A DNA stretch of 64,000 bases from Petrolisthes cinctipes (Eukaryota; Arthropoda; Malacostraca; Decapoda; Porcellanidae): NCBI GenBank assembly GCA_033782935.1, contig JAWQEG010001351.1, forward strand, positions 62,001 to 126,000, written 5' to 3'. Below are positions 1 through 10,974 of this stretch, one piece after another. Position 1 is the first letter of the stretch. Each line of letters opens with the position of its first letter. The notes under the pieces are model-generated. The model searched no databases and was not told the origin of the DNA. It worked only from the letters and a program-made list of their open reading frames with translations. The position numbers and the translations under genes are program-made.

Positions 1-265
1 AGTTAAATTGAAGAGCCGTGACTTTATCCTGAACTTGGGAAAGCACAGCCAGGATTTCGGATAAGTCCTTCACTGTCGGTTCATTTGGCTTTATTTCTTC
101 TTCCTTGTCCTCTTGCTTTTCCTCTTCTTTCTCTTCATCTTGGTTCAGCATTTCCTCAGCAGTTTCTTCTCTATCTTCACCTCCTACCAAGTCTACAATT
201 TCTTCCTCCGACACACACGAGAGTCCTGGCACAGCTCTGATGACGTCAACAGTCTCACGCGCCTA
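1..265 (-). pseudogene. Transposase C-terminal fragment (Tigger/jerky-like), partial
   Basis: Reading leftward from about 265, the - strand is open to the window edge. It encodes a stretch with VPGLSCVSEEEIVDLVGG followed by a very acidic, Glu/Lys-rich tail and a leucine-rich end (LSEILAVLSQVQDKV). This resembles the C-terminal tail after the DDE domain in Tigger/CENP-B-like transposases. There is no initiating Met in the open segment, a TAG lies just upstream in frame, and the catalytic domain is not present here. It is therefore an incomplete copy or a downstream exon. The family call rests on the tail and on the nearby terminus at 676, not on catalytic motifs. Confidence 0.45.
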
Positions 266-452
266 CCCCCGAAGTCGAAGCCATGATATTATAAACACAT
301 AAATGGCCGAACAATAAATGGGACGGAAGAAAAGGTTACAACCTTACAACAATAGAGTGCCCGTGACGAGTTGAACAGTGAACACTTGAATAGACGCGGG
401 TCAGACTGTGTCACTATTAGGCTAGGGCGGTAATTTATACACGCACCAAATC

Positions 453-546
453 CGACCTTGGCAACTCTGCTCACCCACCCGCACAAAATAAATGAAGAGC
501 AGCAGGGTTCGACCTTGGCAACACTGCCCACCCGCCCGCACCAAAT
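453..546. repeat. Two-copy direct repeat inside the Tigger-like element
   Basis: Two copies of a unit of about 37 bp starting CGACCTTGGCAAC and ending CCCGCAC then AAAT lie at about 453-489 and 510-546 with only a few differences. Confidence 0.7.
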
Positions 547-850
547 GAAAGACCATATAGGCTCGCTAAGCAGATAAGCGCTAACCGTGCAGAATTAACC
601 GCTATGAGATAGTTTCTTTCCTGTCGCTATGCATGGAATCGCTACTTAAAATAACGCTATCTGAGGGGCCCCACTGTATTTTCTTATCTGTTAACTAGCT
701 ATTAAGTCGACCATCTCTTGTGGTTCAGATATACCGACCAGTTTCTTCCTTGATTCCCCGAATCACCACATTTATAAATTAGAGCTTCGTTCACGTAGTT
801 ATTAAAACAATAAATCCTTATCTGAAACAATCGAGGCCTCAAAAGAGAGA

Positions 851-917
851 TATAAAAGGGGCCCGGTGAGCTCCTCACATCACTCTACTCACCGGCTGCA
901 TTAAGACGGGAACCAAG
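851..917 (+). promoter_or_regulatory. Candidate TATA promoter and short first exon
   Basis: A TATAAAAG box at 851-858 is followed 25-30 bp later by an initiator-like TCACTC at 880-885. At 915-923 there is a fair splice donor, AAG then GTAATG. The arrangement would fit a short non-coding first exon (about 881-917). No downstream partner can be proved. The nearest + strand host gene starts about 31 kb away, so the link to it is only speculative. Confidence 0.3.
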
Positions 918-1241
918 GTAATGAACTGATCTGTAACAATATTTGTTTTGTTTGTGTTAAATTTTATGTATATTGTGAGTTAGTTTTGGGTGGAATTAAG
1001 TATTCTCTATATTGTGTTTGCTATATGAAAAGAGAGGTCATTATTCTGGAAGTCCTGCAATGAATGGTCTACCAAGTACCTCAGTGATTGCGTAACAACA
1101 TACCTAATAATAATGTTGTATTGCAGTTATATAGTGTTACAATTTCTCTCTATTGTAAACCCTTGAAAACAACAGTGCGTGTACGAATTATTATGGCCAA
1201 TACTATCAGTGCTAATAGAAGCACATAAATGACTCATTTTC
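918..1241. other. No gene seen
   Basis: AT-rich sequence with no open reading frame, terminal repeat or tandem array that I can support. Confidence 0.5.
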
Positions 1242-1303
1242 AGTATTGTTGTTATGGGTGTGTATTGTATTGTTTGTAATGAATGTTTGTATAGTAAACC
1301 CTC
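1242..1303 (+). repeat. Dispersed TGGGTGTGTATT module, copy 1
   Basis: Contains GGGTGTGTATTGTATTGTTT, then GTAATGAATG and AGTAAACCCT. The same order of motifs occurs inverted at about 2150-2250 and direct at about 2588-2677. It forms the left flank of the mariner-like element at 1339-2143. Confidence 0.6.
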
Positions 1304-1338
1304 ATTATCCACTGGTGGGTTGATGGGTGTGTAATGTA

Positions 1339-2143
1339 CAGTCAGCAAAAAAAGTTTTGACACCACCCTTATGGATTGTGATATGTAGTGTTGGTATTCC
1401 TGACTACACATGCACTACTTACGGTCGCACCTCTGGTACCTCAGTATGCCATTTATAGTTGGAGGGGAATGACATGTGCGTTTTCCTAAGCACTACTTTT
1501 GTCTCCACTGTGAGTGTTCAAACTTTTGTCTTGTTCTGAAGTCCTCAGACACTTTCAGTATTTTATGATAATGAAATTGCAAATAACTTATTTTTCTTTC
1601 CCTAATTAGAAAATATTGAAACTATCATGAATGGACAAAAATACTGAATGTGTTTTGTAGGGTAAAGCTCCCTTATTGATATATTAATGTAATTCATTCA
1701 TATGTTATTGTGAAATAAGTTGTCAGAGACAAGAGCCTACAACGTGCACCTTATTATTATAACCATAGCTTCAAATCAGATTCACCAAATTCATCCGATC
1801 ATTCAGTGGGGAATTATGTATTGCATTACATTTCATTTTTTTTGTGCTCCAAACAATTTAACACTACATTCAGTGTTTGAATGGTGGACATTTAGTCTTG
1901 CATAGAGTGGGAGGGAGTCAGACTCAGTCAGTGAAGAGAGCAGTACCAACATCCTCACATCGTGACAACCAGACGGCTACTAGCCTACTACTACAGTCCT
2001 GTCTACTCAGTGTCTAGTGGGGCGGCAGCAGCCACAGTGTTGCCACACTCCCTGTCCGGGATATACACATCAAGAGTACCAACCTTACCGTGCCAAAATT
2101 TTCAATTTCAATGCATGGGTGTTGATACTTTATTTGCTGACTG
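1339..2143. mobile_element. Degenerate Tc1/mariner-like element, 805 bp
   Basis: The left end is TA then CAGTCAGCAAAAAAAGTTTT; the right end is the inverted AAAGTATTTGCTGACTG-type sequence followed by TA at 2144-2145. The two ends align over roughly 40 bp (CAGTCAGCAAA, then A-rich, then CACC). No transposase frame survives. TA flanks and a CAGT start are typical of Tc1/mariner; assignment beyond that is inference. Confidence 0.6.
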
Positions 2144-2145
2144 TA

Positions 2146-2250
2146 CAAGAAGGGTTTACTGTACACGAATTCATTACACACAAAAATACAAAATACACAC
2201 CCATAACACCCACAGGGCAAAACAAGGCATTACTGTCCTATCGTAGTACT
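2146..2250 (-). repeat. Dispersed TGGGTGTGTATT module, inverted copy 2
   Basis: This is the inverse of the module at 1242-1303 (AGGGTTTACTGTACACGAAT near 2151, then ACACACCCATAACACC). With copy 1 it flanks the 805-bp mariner-like element as an outer inverted pair. Confidence 0.6.
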
Positions 2251-2587
2251 GTGTGTTTCTTGAAGGCTAAAGAAATTTCTCGGTTTACCAGAGTTTTACT
2301 TGCGTGTTTTTGGAATAACGCGCGGTAAATAAATGAATAAGGCAGCAATTTTTTTAACTTTATGGTATAGGCTTTTTTAGAAATTCAAGATGCACTGTAC
2401 AGGTAAAATAAATTATGTGTTGGGCTGATTGGTGTCTCATTGTGGTTTTCAATGAGTGTAAAATGAAGTACTGTAGTGGGAAATGAATAACAGAAGCACA
2501 CACACACCCGAGGAAGTGAGTGAGGAAGTTAGTGAGAGAGGAAATGAGAAAAAAAAAAGAGAGGAAGTTAATGCATTGTATCATAAC

Positions 2588-2690
2588 ACAGTAATACCTT
2601 GTTTTGCACTGTTGGTGTTCTGGGTGTGTATTGCACTGTTTGTTTGTAATGAATCTGTGTACTGTAAACCCTAATTGTACAGTCGTGGTC
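2588..2690 (+). repeat. Dispersed TGGGTGTGTATT module, copy 3
   Basis: Starts ACAGTAATACCTTGTTTTGC, passes through CTGGGTGTGTATTGCACTGT and ends in GTAAACCCT followed by TACAGTCGTGGTCAATAATC, another mariner-like terminus. The full module is best preserved here. Confidence 0.6.
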
Positions 2691-2837
2691 AATAATCATC
2701 CATTTAGGGGTGCAGTATTGACTCACGTAACGGTACAAATTAATAAAGATATTTTCTGTAATATAAGTTGTTTTTTTATGTCCCAGAAACAATCCGCCTT
2801 AACGAGTTAGCATACTTTTTGTACATAAAGAATGGCC

Positions 2838-2921
2838 ATGATTCCTCCAAAGTATGCTAGGAAACAGGACCAGATTAACAAAAATAATTGTGATCTGTTG
2901 CCTGGAATAGTTCCGAGGAAT
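2838..2921. repeat. Short foldback element, copy a
   Basis: Arms ATTCCTCCAAAGTATGCTAG and CTGGAATAGTTCCGAGGAAT flank an A-rich centre containing GAAACAGGACC and GATCTGTTG. It belongs to the hairpin family described in the findings. Copy a is the only one far from the 44-60 kb cluster. Confidence 0.65.
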
Positions 2922-3436
2922 ATTTTGCTTTGGTTTTATCAATAATGCAATACTGTGGAAGATGTATATTGTCACACAGGGTTTCGGTTCTTTTGATCCA
3001 CCAAGATATTTCCGGTGCCCCCAACCAAAAACCCTGCGCCATCACAAAAAAAAAAAAAATTAGGATTCGTGTTCACTGTCTTCGACCTCCCTCAGGTGGC
3101 AGGGTATAGTGCAGAAAAAACTAATGTTCAAAGATAAAAGACCTAGTGATTTATTATTTTGAGACCAATCAATTTACATATATAACAATAAATATAAAAT
3201 TATATATAATTATTACAATGACAAAGCTTTCACAAAAGAAAAAAATAAATAAGGTTTGATTAGTACTGTACTTCCACCCTTTATTACCTAAAAATGTACC
3301 CAAATAGATTTAATACTACCTTCCCCCTTACTCTACACCAAACTTCAATATTACAAAACAAACTAGATTAGAACACAGCCTTGCACCTTGACAATATACA
3401 AAAATAGAAATGATTTAGACTAAACCAGAAGCTTAA
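2922..3436. other. AT-rich spacer, no gene seen
   Basis: Contains an A-run near 3047 and many AT-rich short motifs (ATATATAATTA). I see no coding frame or terminal repeat. Confidence 0.5.
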
Positions 3437-5233
3437 AACTAAATCATGTGTGGCACCCTTACTGGCTAATCCAGAAAATCCCCATTCACTTTGTCATGAT
3501 GAGAAGGATAAGGCAGAGATTCTTCAAAAGCAGTTTGTGTCTGTTTATACGAAAGAGCCGTTTGGACCCACGCCCGAACCAAGTCATATACTGGACAGTG
3601 TCAGTGAAATTTTCATCCCGGTAGCAAGTGTCGAGAAAAAGTTAAGGAACCTGGACATAAGCAAAAGCTGTGGCCCGGACGAGATGCACCCAAGGATACT
3701 GAAGGAACTCTGTGTTAGCATTGCTGGTCCGATTACTATCTTATTTCGTAAAAGCGTTGAACTGGGCGAATTACCGTTTGACTGGAAGGAAGCCACAGTT
3801 ACACCTATTTTCAAGAAGGGATCTAAGAAGCTAGCTACTAACTATCGACCAATAAGTCTAACATCAATCGTCTGCAAGCTACTTGAATCTTATATATGTG
3901 AAGTACTAATCAATCATCTGCGTTATCTACAAGACAATACGGTTTTACACACGGTCGTTCTACTGGCCTACAGCTGTTGCATTACCTTGATTACTGTGCT
4001 GAGATAGTGGCCAGGGGCAGTATTGTTGACGTCATTTACCTGGACTACGCCAAAGCGTTTGATACTGTTCCGCACCGTCGCATGCTATGTAAACTAGAGG
4101 GTTATGGAGTACATGGAAAGATCCTGACATGGATTGGAAGGTTCCAGTCGGTTAATGTAAATGGAGAGAAGTCTACAAAATCTAGGGTATTAAGCAGTAT
4201 CCCTCAGGGTAGTGTGTTGGGTCCCACACTTTTCACTATATATATTAATGATTTACCCGAGTCCTTGCATTCGGGTGTATATAGGTTTGCTGACGACACC
4301 AAAGTTCTCCGGCATATAACCAAATATGAAGATGCTCTCGAACTTCAAGATGACCTGAACAGGATGCAAATGTGGTCGGATAAATGGCTCTTAAAGTTTA
4401 ACCCGTCTAAATGCAAGGTTATTTCATTGGGAGCCCCTGAAAATATTGTGTATGCTCACCAGTACCATATCTGTGGAGAAGTGTTGGAACACGTTGACGT
4501 AGAAAATTATCTGGGCTTGACTATAGACTCAGCCTTGAAATTTGAACAACACATACTCAACAAAATAAAGATTGCTAACTCCATGATGGGCCTCATTAGA
4601 CGTGTGTTCTCCTACTTGAGCCCTGAAATCTTTAAACCCCTATACTCAGCCCTCGTTAGGAGTCATCTGGAATACGCGCAAGCTGTGTGGTCACCTAGAT
4701 ATAAAAGGATGCAAGACATGATTGAACAAGTTCAAATTCGAGCTACAAAACAAGTGGATGGGCTTCAGCATCTCGACTATCCAGAAAGACTGAAACTATT
4801 AAATCTACCAACATTGAAGTATAGGCGACATAGGGGAGATATGATTGAGATATGGAAGCATTTCAACACCTATGAGGAACAGCTACTTCCACCTTCATTT
4901 ACACCACGGGATAGGCCGAGTCGACGTCACCGTAGGCAACTGTACCAGCACCGCCCAGAGGATGGTGTATATGGAGTACAACGTAACAGCTTCTACTTCC
5001 GGACAACAAGTATATGGAACCAACTTCCAGCAGAGGTCATTGAAGCTACTACGTTAAATACGTTTAAAAATCGCCTAGACAGTTTCTGGGAGCGCCAGCG
5101 GTTTAAGTTCGACCCCGCAGAGCCGCTGCCGCAGTCAACCCAGCTGTCCTGCCCAGGCACCACGCGGGAAAATCAACCACAGCTCGCTCCACCTGTTGCG
5201 GATTTCCATCTGTCACACTCGATAGCAACTTAA
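3437..5233 (+). mobile_element. 5'-truncated non-LTR retrotransposon (CR1/Rex-like reverse transcriptase)
   Basis: Two overlapping frames, 3450-4007 and 3977-5233, together encode a reverse transcriptase. The first holds the finger region (SCGPDEMHPRILKEL, then FKKGSKKLATNYRPISLTSI). The second holds DVIYLDYAKAFDTVPHRRM, IPQGSVLGPTLFTIYINDLP and the catalytic FADDT, followed by the thumb and the long C-terminal tail with ERLKLLNLPTLKYRR. The frame changes at about 3931-3945, where a one-base indel breaks the motif before LLHYLDY. The endonuclease domain is missing, so the copy is 5'-truncated and dead. FADDT and the tail point to the CR1/L2/Rex group; the clade is inferred. Confidence 0.85.
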
Positions 5234-5363
5234 TTACAATATATTGCTTATAAATATCTAATATATCATTTCATTACGGGAACATAATCGTAACCAAAAT
5301 AATAACAGATGGTGGAGCGAGCTGTGGTTGATTTTCCCGCCTGGCGCCTGGGCAGGACAGCTG
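5141..5363. repeat. 53-bp inverted repeat at the LINE 3' end
   Basis: The segment 5141-5193 (CAGCTGTCCTGCCCAGGC through CTCGCTCCACC) recurs inverted at 5311-5363 with about three mismatches. The left arm overlaps the end of the LINE coding region and the right arm lies downstream, so the DNA could fold into a hairpin with a loop of about 117 bp. Confidence 0.85.
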
Positions 5364-5839
5364 TTCCGCTGGCATTACAACCTCCCCACTATACCCCATC
5401 TATTTTTCGAGTTTTTTCAGTTATATAAGGACTTGGACTATAAGTAGAGTGTGTATGGTGTAGTTTACTAGATATTGTTTGCTATTTGTTGTTCCATCAG
5501 CTTCTCAATAGTTTATATTGACTACAAAACAAAGATATATTGAGTAGGCTATGTCCGAACGTGTATGTGATGATGTTAGCTACGACTTCGGAAGATATAT
5601 ATTTAGGAATTTTACCAGCTTACCATCCTTTCTGTAGAACTGCATAGCAACTGATGCTTAAAAATCGTTTATATTTTAATGTTCCTAAATTCCATCAATA
5701 TTAGAGAAAGGAAAAGGATGTAAACATATTCAATGTCAATGTAAGGGAAGCGACACAAACAGTTATAAATCAACCAATCAGATATCAAGGCCTATGAAGG
5801 GGGCGTGGCTACTAGGCCAAGTTAGCGTAAAAGGAGTAT
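5364..5839. other. No gene seen
   Basis: AT-rich spacer between the inverted repeat and a tandem array. No open frame of note and no element ends recognised. Confidence 0.5.
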
Positions 5840-5956
5840 AGTGCTTTACCAAAAATAACACTGGCCAACTAGTGCTTTACCAAAAATAACACTGCACTAG
5901 TGGCATTACAAAAAAATATAATACTGTACAACTAGTGGCTTTACCAAAAATAACAC
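5840..5956 (+). repeat. Tandem repeat, about 3.5 units
   Basis: AGTGCTTTACCAAAAATAAC followed by ACT is repeated at 5840 and 5871 and, as variants with GTGGCATTAC or GTGGCTTTACC, at about 5900 and 5930. Units are 30-43 bp and joined by CTAGTG. Confidence 0.75.
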
Positions 5957-6041
5957 TCTTACATCTGACACACTAAGACCTAAACCAGTTCACCAACAGA
6001 TTAGGCAAGTTCCCATGTGGACAATATGGCGTCACGAGCTG

Positions 6042-6268
6042 CTCGAGTCGAGAAAGAAGAGTGAAGAATTCATTTAAAACAAATAATTACACTCTCTGAC
6101 TGAACCCATAAGAAACAAAAATCATTATTCACCAAGATAGCCTCTACAACACCTCAACACAGAGGCAGGAATTTATCACTGTACTCTTTAAAGTCTCAAC
6201 TTGGAACAAATATTCGTAACCTCAATATCACACGTTACCTGGTCGAGTCGAGAAAGAAGAGTGAAGAA
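6042..6268 (+). repeat. Pair of 26-bp direct repeats spaced by 200 bp
   Basis: TCGAGTCGAGAAAGAAGAGT followed by GAAGAA occurs at about 6043 and again at about 6243. The intervening DNA is unremarkable. Confidence 0.7.
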
Positions 6269-6739
6269 ACTAGTGCTCTACCCTCCTCTTCCTCGCTTGG
6301 CAAGGCGGGAAAGATGCCACACACTTCCACATTAATAAATCTTTATGACAACTTTAAATTTACACTCAACAGATTATTCAACGAAACCTGGTTATCATAA
6401 GCCTTACACATAAAATAAGATTCAGTCTTAATTATATCCCCATCATCATATCATAATATTACAACCACTGTCGTCACTTCCGGTTCCAATGTTTATGTAT
6501 TTTTGGGGACGAGATTATCACAATTGCCACATCGACAATGTTACCAACTCCCAAAAATAAGTTTCAGAATGCAGGCAAAAATAAGAAGAAAGGAAAGATT
6601 ATTGGTATAGTGGAACCAGCACAGCTGGATTGCTATAGAATACACCCCTTCTCCAGCCCAGGCCCCGTATAGGCATATTCTGGGCTAGAAGGGTCTATTC
6701 CGTGACGATCATCAGAAGTAAATATAAATTCAAATCTGG

Positions 6740-8064
6740 CGCTGTACTGATATGGGAGCCACTTGGTGGTGGCCTGTAGAGGTACTGACCCCGCTCTGGA
6801 GCAGCGGTCGCTTGTTCACTCTGTCGCGGAACACGTACCTGTCAACATCTACGCTCCTCGCTGCTACGCTATGGTATTGTGTCACGTGTTCCTGCTATCG
6901 TTTCTTTTGTGTTCTAGTGGCTTGCCTGCTTTGCAGATGTGTGTGTGTGTTTTTGGTGTGTTAGTGTGGGGATTTATTTCCTTTCCTGAGGGGCTAAGTT
7001 CATTCTTCTTCCCCTGGGGGAGGGGGCTCTGTTGGGGCCCCTTTTTTGGGGGTTTCTCCCCTTCCCTTCCCTTTCACCCTCCCTCCTGCCACTAGTACAC
7101 TTCATTGGAGTTTTTTCCTCTAGGTTTTATTGTTTTTTAGCGAGGTTTTTACCTCCCCACGTGGGGCCCTTGCCTCCCCACGTGGTGCGGGTGTAGGGCT
7201 AATTAGCCCCTCTTTGGTGTTTTCCCCGAGTGTTGTGTATGTTTACGCAGGTTGCGGGGAGTGAGAATTGTGCCCAAGTTCTCTCTTCCTCTCCCCAGCG
7301 TATTTTTTTTGTTTTTGGTGTTTCTTCCCAGCGTGTTGTTACCCTAGGAGTTGCCCCTCAGGCTGTCTGTGCCTCGCCTTTCGGGGCCTGCAGACCGGGG
7401 GTTGTTTCTCCGCTCCTACTGGAGGTTTTTTTTCGGTTTACGGGGTTTTTCCCTGGCTGGTGCGTGTGGGGTTTTTATTGGCAAGTTCTGGGTCCCCCGG
7501 GAGCAGTGGGGCGCTCCTCCCTCTCTACCCTCTCACTGCGTTATTTAGTGGTTTCCCATGTTTTTGCTGTGTACGCGTGAATTCACGTGCTAACCCATGT
7601 TTTTTGTTTCTTTTCTCCATCAGCCTACTCGTGCCTTATGTGCTTCTTCGGGGTGTACTTCCGCCGGGGTGTACTTCCACCGGTGGAAGAGGGCAGTGCC
7701 TGGCGGGCAGGCGACAAGGCGGACCTTGGTGGAACAAGAACCCGGCAGCCCGATGCAACCAACATCATTGAGGCTGCCTGTCTCATCTCTTGAGCCGCGG
7801 TGGAAGCGATGTGGGCCAAATGAGTGTGCATGGCCGTCGCGCAGCCACGACCACCAAAAACAATATACCCAGCGACTGGCTTTCTGTCGTTTGTTCTCTA
7901 CACTTCCCTTCATCCTTCAAGTCCCGTGGCGACGGTACCGCGGGTGACGGAGGTAGGCCTGGAACGCTGTAAACCCCCAGTCCGCGACTGCACACGGGCG
8001 GTGGGTTTGTGATGGTCGCTCTCTGATGACGTTGCCGTGACACCAGAGTTCGGCAGCTGGACCC
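6740..8064 (+). other. Leader of the RTE-like LINE, G/T-rich, no supported gene
   Basis: The sequence turns strongly T/G-rich, with runs such as GTGTGTGTGT and repeated CCCCACGTGG at about 7150-7185. Open frames here (for example about 7230-7770) are low-complexity and lack recognisable domains. From about 7790 composition shifts toward that of the downstream endonuclease region, consistent with a LINE 5' UTR. Confidence 0.45.
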
Positions 8065-9186
8065 GTGACTGGGCTGGCCTATTTAGGATTACCGCAGCCC
8101 ACCCCACAAGGGGAGGCCCCTAGAAAAGGCGGGGTAAACATCGGACACGGCAAACTTGTCTGGTCAGCTTACCGCGGCTGGCGGACCTCTCATCACTGCG
8201 GTCGAAACAATAGAAATTTAACAAAAAACCTCACCCTTGGTGCATGGAACATCCGCACCCTCCAAGTCGTGGCAGACATCAACCGCCCCGAACGACGTAC
8301 AGCCCTTGTTTGCAAGGAGCTTGCCCGCTTCAACATCGATATGGCAGCCCTTAGCGAAACCAGACTACCAGAAGAGGGTAACATCAGGGAAGCTGGGACG
8401 GGATATACCATCTACTGGAAGGGAAAGGCCCCCGAAGAACCACGCATACATGGCGTTGGCTTTGCCATCCGTTCACAGCTCGTACAACAGCACGATCTCG
8501 CTCCAACTGCCATCAATGAGCGCCTGAAGACTGTCCGAATACCGCTTATCCAGGACAGACACCTCACCCTGATCTCTGTATACGCCCCTACACTCACATC
8601 AAATGAAGAAGACAAAGCTGCCTTTTACACCCAACTCAACCACACCATCCAGGCAGTGCCCGCCAATGACAAGCTCGTTGTGTTATGGGACTTTAATGCC
8701 CGAGTAGGCAGGGATCATCGCCTGTGGGAGGGTATCATTGGCCACCCCGGTATTGGGAACTGTAATGCCAATGGTCTACTCCTACTGGGTCTCTGTGCCG
8801 AGCACGAGCTTATTGTTACAAACACCTTCTTCAGGCTGCCGAACCGACGAAAAACTACATGGAAACATCCCCGGTCCAAGCACTGGCACATACTGGACTA
8901 TGTCCTGACCAGAGCCAGAGACAAAAAAGATATCCGCATCACCCGATCCATGCCCGGGGCGGACGATTGTTGGACAGACCACAGACTCCTGATCTCCCGA
9001 CTCAACTTCAAGACACAACGACCACCCAGGCGGACACCTGACAGCATACCACACCGCCGCTTTGACTGTGACAAGCTCCGCAATCCACAGCTGGCACAAA
9101 ACTTCAGGGAAGCCTGTGAAAGACATCTCGTAGACCCTGTAGATCAGGCTTCAGTAGAAGACCACTGGACCACTCTTAGAGACTAG
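8065..9186 (+). pseudogene. LINE apurinic-type endonuclease domain
   Basis: The 373-residue frame carries the exonuclease/endonuclease/phosphatase fold motifs in order: LGAWNIRTL (about residue 60), ALSETRLP (about 108), LISVYAPT (about 180), DFNARVG (about 218), DYVLTRARD (about 290) and the catalytic CWTDHRLL (about 318). These domains nick target DNA to prime reverse transcription. The usual Gly before DFNAR is Trp (LWDFNARVG), an unusual change in a conserved strand. The frame ends at TAG 9184-9186, and the LINE coding region resumes in another frame, so the original single polyprotein is broken. Overall it resembles RTE-clade endonucleases. Confidence 0.85.
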
Positions 9187-9193
9187 AGACGCC

Positions 9194-9709
9194 ATGACCC
9201 GGGCAGCGGAGGAAACAATAGGCTTTGTCAACAAGAAAAACCAGGACTGGTTCGATGAGAATGATGGAACCATCTCTCTTCTCATTGAAGCTAAACGTCT
9301 GACACGACTAATCCTGGAGAACCAACCTACAGCTGAAAACAAACGTACACACAAACAAGCTGTAGCAGACTGTCAAAGGGGGATCCGGGAGGTCCAAAAC
9401 ACTTGGTGGCAAAGAAAAGCTGCAGATATCCAAAACTACGCTGACCAACGAGACCTGCGCCGATTCTATGCAGCTACCAAAGAGGTCTTCGGTCCTACAA
9501 GATCATCAGTGGGCGGCTTAAAGGACGTGGATGGAGCCACAACCATAACCGACAGCGAGGGCATTCTATCACGATGGAAGTCTCATTTTGAAAACCTCCT
9601 CAATGATCAAGCCAACACCCCTAATGATCTCATACGCATGACCCCGCAGTATCCCGTCCGCCACTGGATGTCTTTACCACCTTCCATCCAGGACTTCGAC
9701 AAGCCATAA
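9194..9709 (+). pseudogene. LINE linker between endonuclease and reverse transcriptase
   Basis: A 171-residue frame rich in Lys/Arg and Gln, with KKNQDWFDENDG and a segment TWWQRKAADIQNYADQRDLR. This is typical of the region just before the RT fingers in RTE-like proteins. It continues the polyprotein after a frame change near 9187 and is followed by another frame change at about 9705, just before the conserved KPGKAPGPDNIP motif. Confidence 0.8.
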
Positions 9710-9714
9710 AATGC

Positions 9715-10974
9715 ATGAAACCCGGCAAAGCCCCAGGACCAGACAACATCCCACTGGAGCTCCTCACTCAAGGTGGCCCTGAGCTGAGAAACCGTCTTAT
9801 GCTCCTAATACTAAAAATATGGGAGATAAAGACTCTCCCCAGTGACTTCCGCGATGCAACCATCATCACCATCTTCAAAAAAGGAGACCGAGAGAACTGT
9901 AACAACTACCGCGGTATCTCTCTATTAAGCATCGCAAGCAAGATCTTTGCCCGTATTCTCCTTGACCGCCTCCTTATCCTTGCAGAAGACATTTTACCAG
10001 AGTCCCAATGCGGCTTTCGACCCTCCCGTGGGACAATAGATATGATCTTCTGCGCCCGACAACTCCAAGAGAAGAGCCTTGAACAACAACAACCAGTAAT
10101 GTTCATCTTCTGGGACCTAAAAAAGGCCTTCGACAAAGTACCCCGCCCTGCAATGTGGGCAGTCCTTGCTAGGTTCGGATGCCCACCGGACTTTGTCACC
10201 TTAGTGCGTGGCCTCCATGACGGAATGGTCGGCAGAGTATGTCACCAAAGCTCTCTCTCTGGCCCTTTCTCCATCAACGGCGGCCTCAAACAGGGGTGTG
10301 TGCTGGCTCCAACCTGTTTCTCCCTATACACAGCAGCCATGCGAAATGAAATTCCACCAGACACACCCACAATTGACCTACAGTTCCGCATGGATAGAGG
10401 GGTTTTCAACCTCGCCCGACTGCGCGCAAAAACAAAGACCACCAAGACATTACTACGAGAAATGCAGTACGCTGACGACAATGCCACCCCAGGTCAGACT
10501 GCAGAGGACCTCCAAAGGACAGCCACCACCTACAACACCGTATATGAACGCTTTGGGATGCAAGTGAATACCGACAAGACCAAGGTGCTTATCCAACACC
10601 CACCTGGTCAGATACTCCCAAACATCAACACTACAATTAACGAACACACACTAGAAGAAGTGGAACAATTTTCCTACCTAGGGAGCATCCTGACATCTAC
10701 TCCCACCTGTAAAAAGGATGTGGAAAATAGGATCAGGGCAGCCCACTCCGCCTATGGTCGACTCAGCTGCCGTGTGTTCAATAACCATGCATTGACTAAG
10801 GCCACAAAAATCATGGTCTTCCAGGCAATAGTCCTCTCCACACTCCTTTATGCATGTGAAACATGGACCCTCTACAGAAGCGACATCCAAAGCCTAGAGC
10901 GCTTCCAGCAATACAAGCTGAGGCAGATTCTAAAAATCTCATGGGAGAGCCATACACCAACGTTGCGGTTTTAA
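9715..10974 (+). pseudogene. LINE reverse transcriptase domain
   Basis: This 419-residue frame contains a complete set of RT motifs: KAPGPDNIPLELL (start), IFKKGDRENCNNYRGISLL, CGFRPSRGTIDMIFCARQL, FIFWDLKKAFDKVPR (motif A), GLKQGCVLAPTCFSLY (motif B), MQYADDNATPG (catalytic motif C) and KTKVLIQ (motif D), then the thumb with FSYLGSILTS. RT copies the LINE RNA at the nicked target. The frame stays open through the RT but then shifts near 10940, where the coding sequence continues in another frame to 11420. Confidence 0.9.

Larger units (their letters stand above)
1..676 (-). mobile_element. Tigger/pogo-like DNA transposon, left part of element cut by window edge
   Basis: The - strand reads TA then CAGTGGGGCCCCTCAGATAG from position 676 leftward, a terminal sequence of the kind that starts pogo/Tigger elements at a TA target. 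Transposase-like coding sequence lies inside on the same strand (1-265). The second terminus and the DDE catalytic core lie beyond the window. Position 453-546 inside the element is a direct duplication. Family assignment is inferred from the terminus plus the acidic C-terminal coding region. Confidence 0.6.

Noticed and set aside
7230..7771. Overlapping open frames in the LINE leader
   Set aside because: Biased T/G composition, no domain, overlapping in all frames, upstream of the LINE endonuclease.
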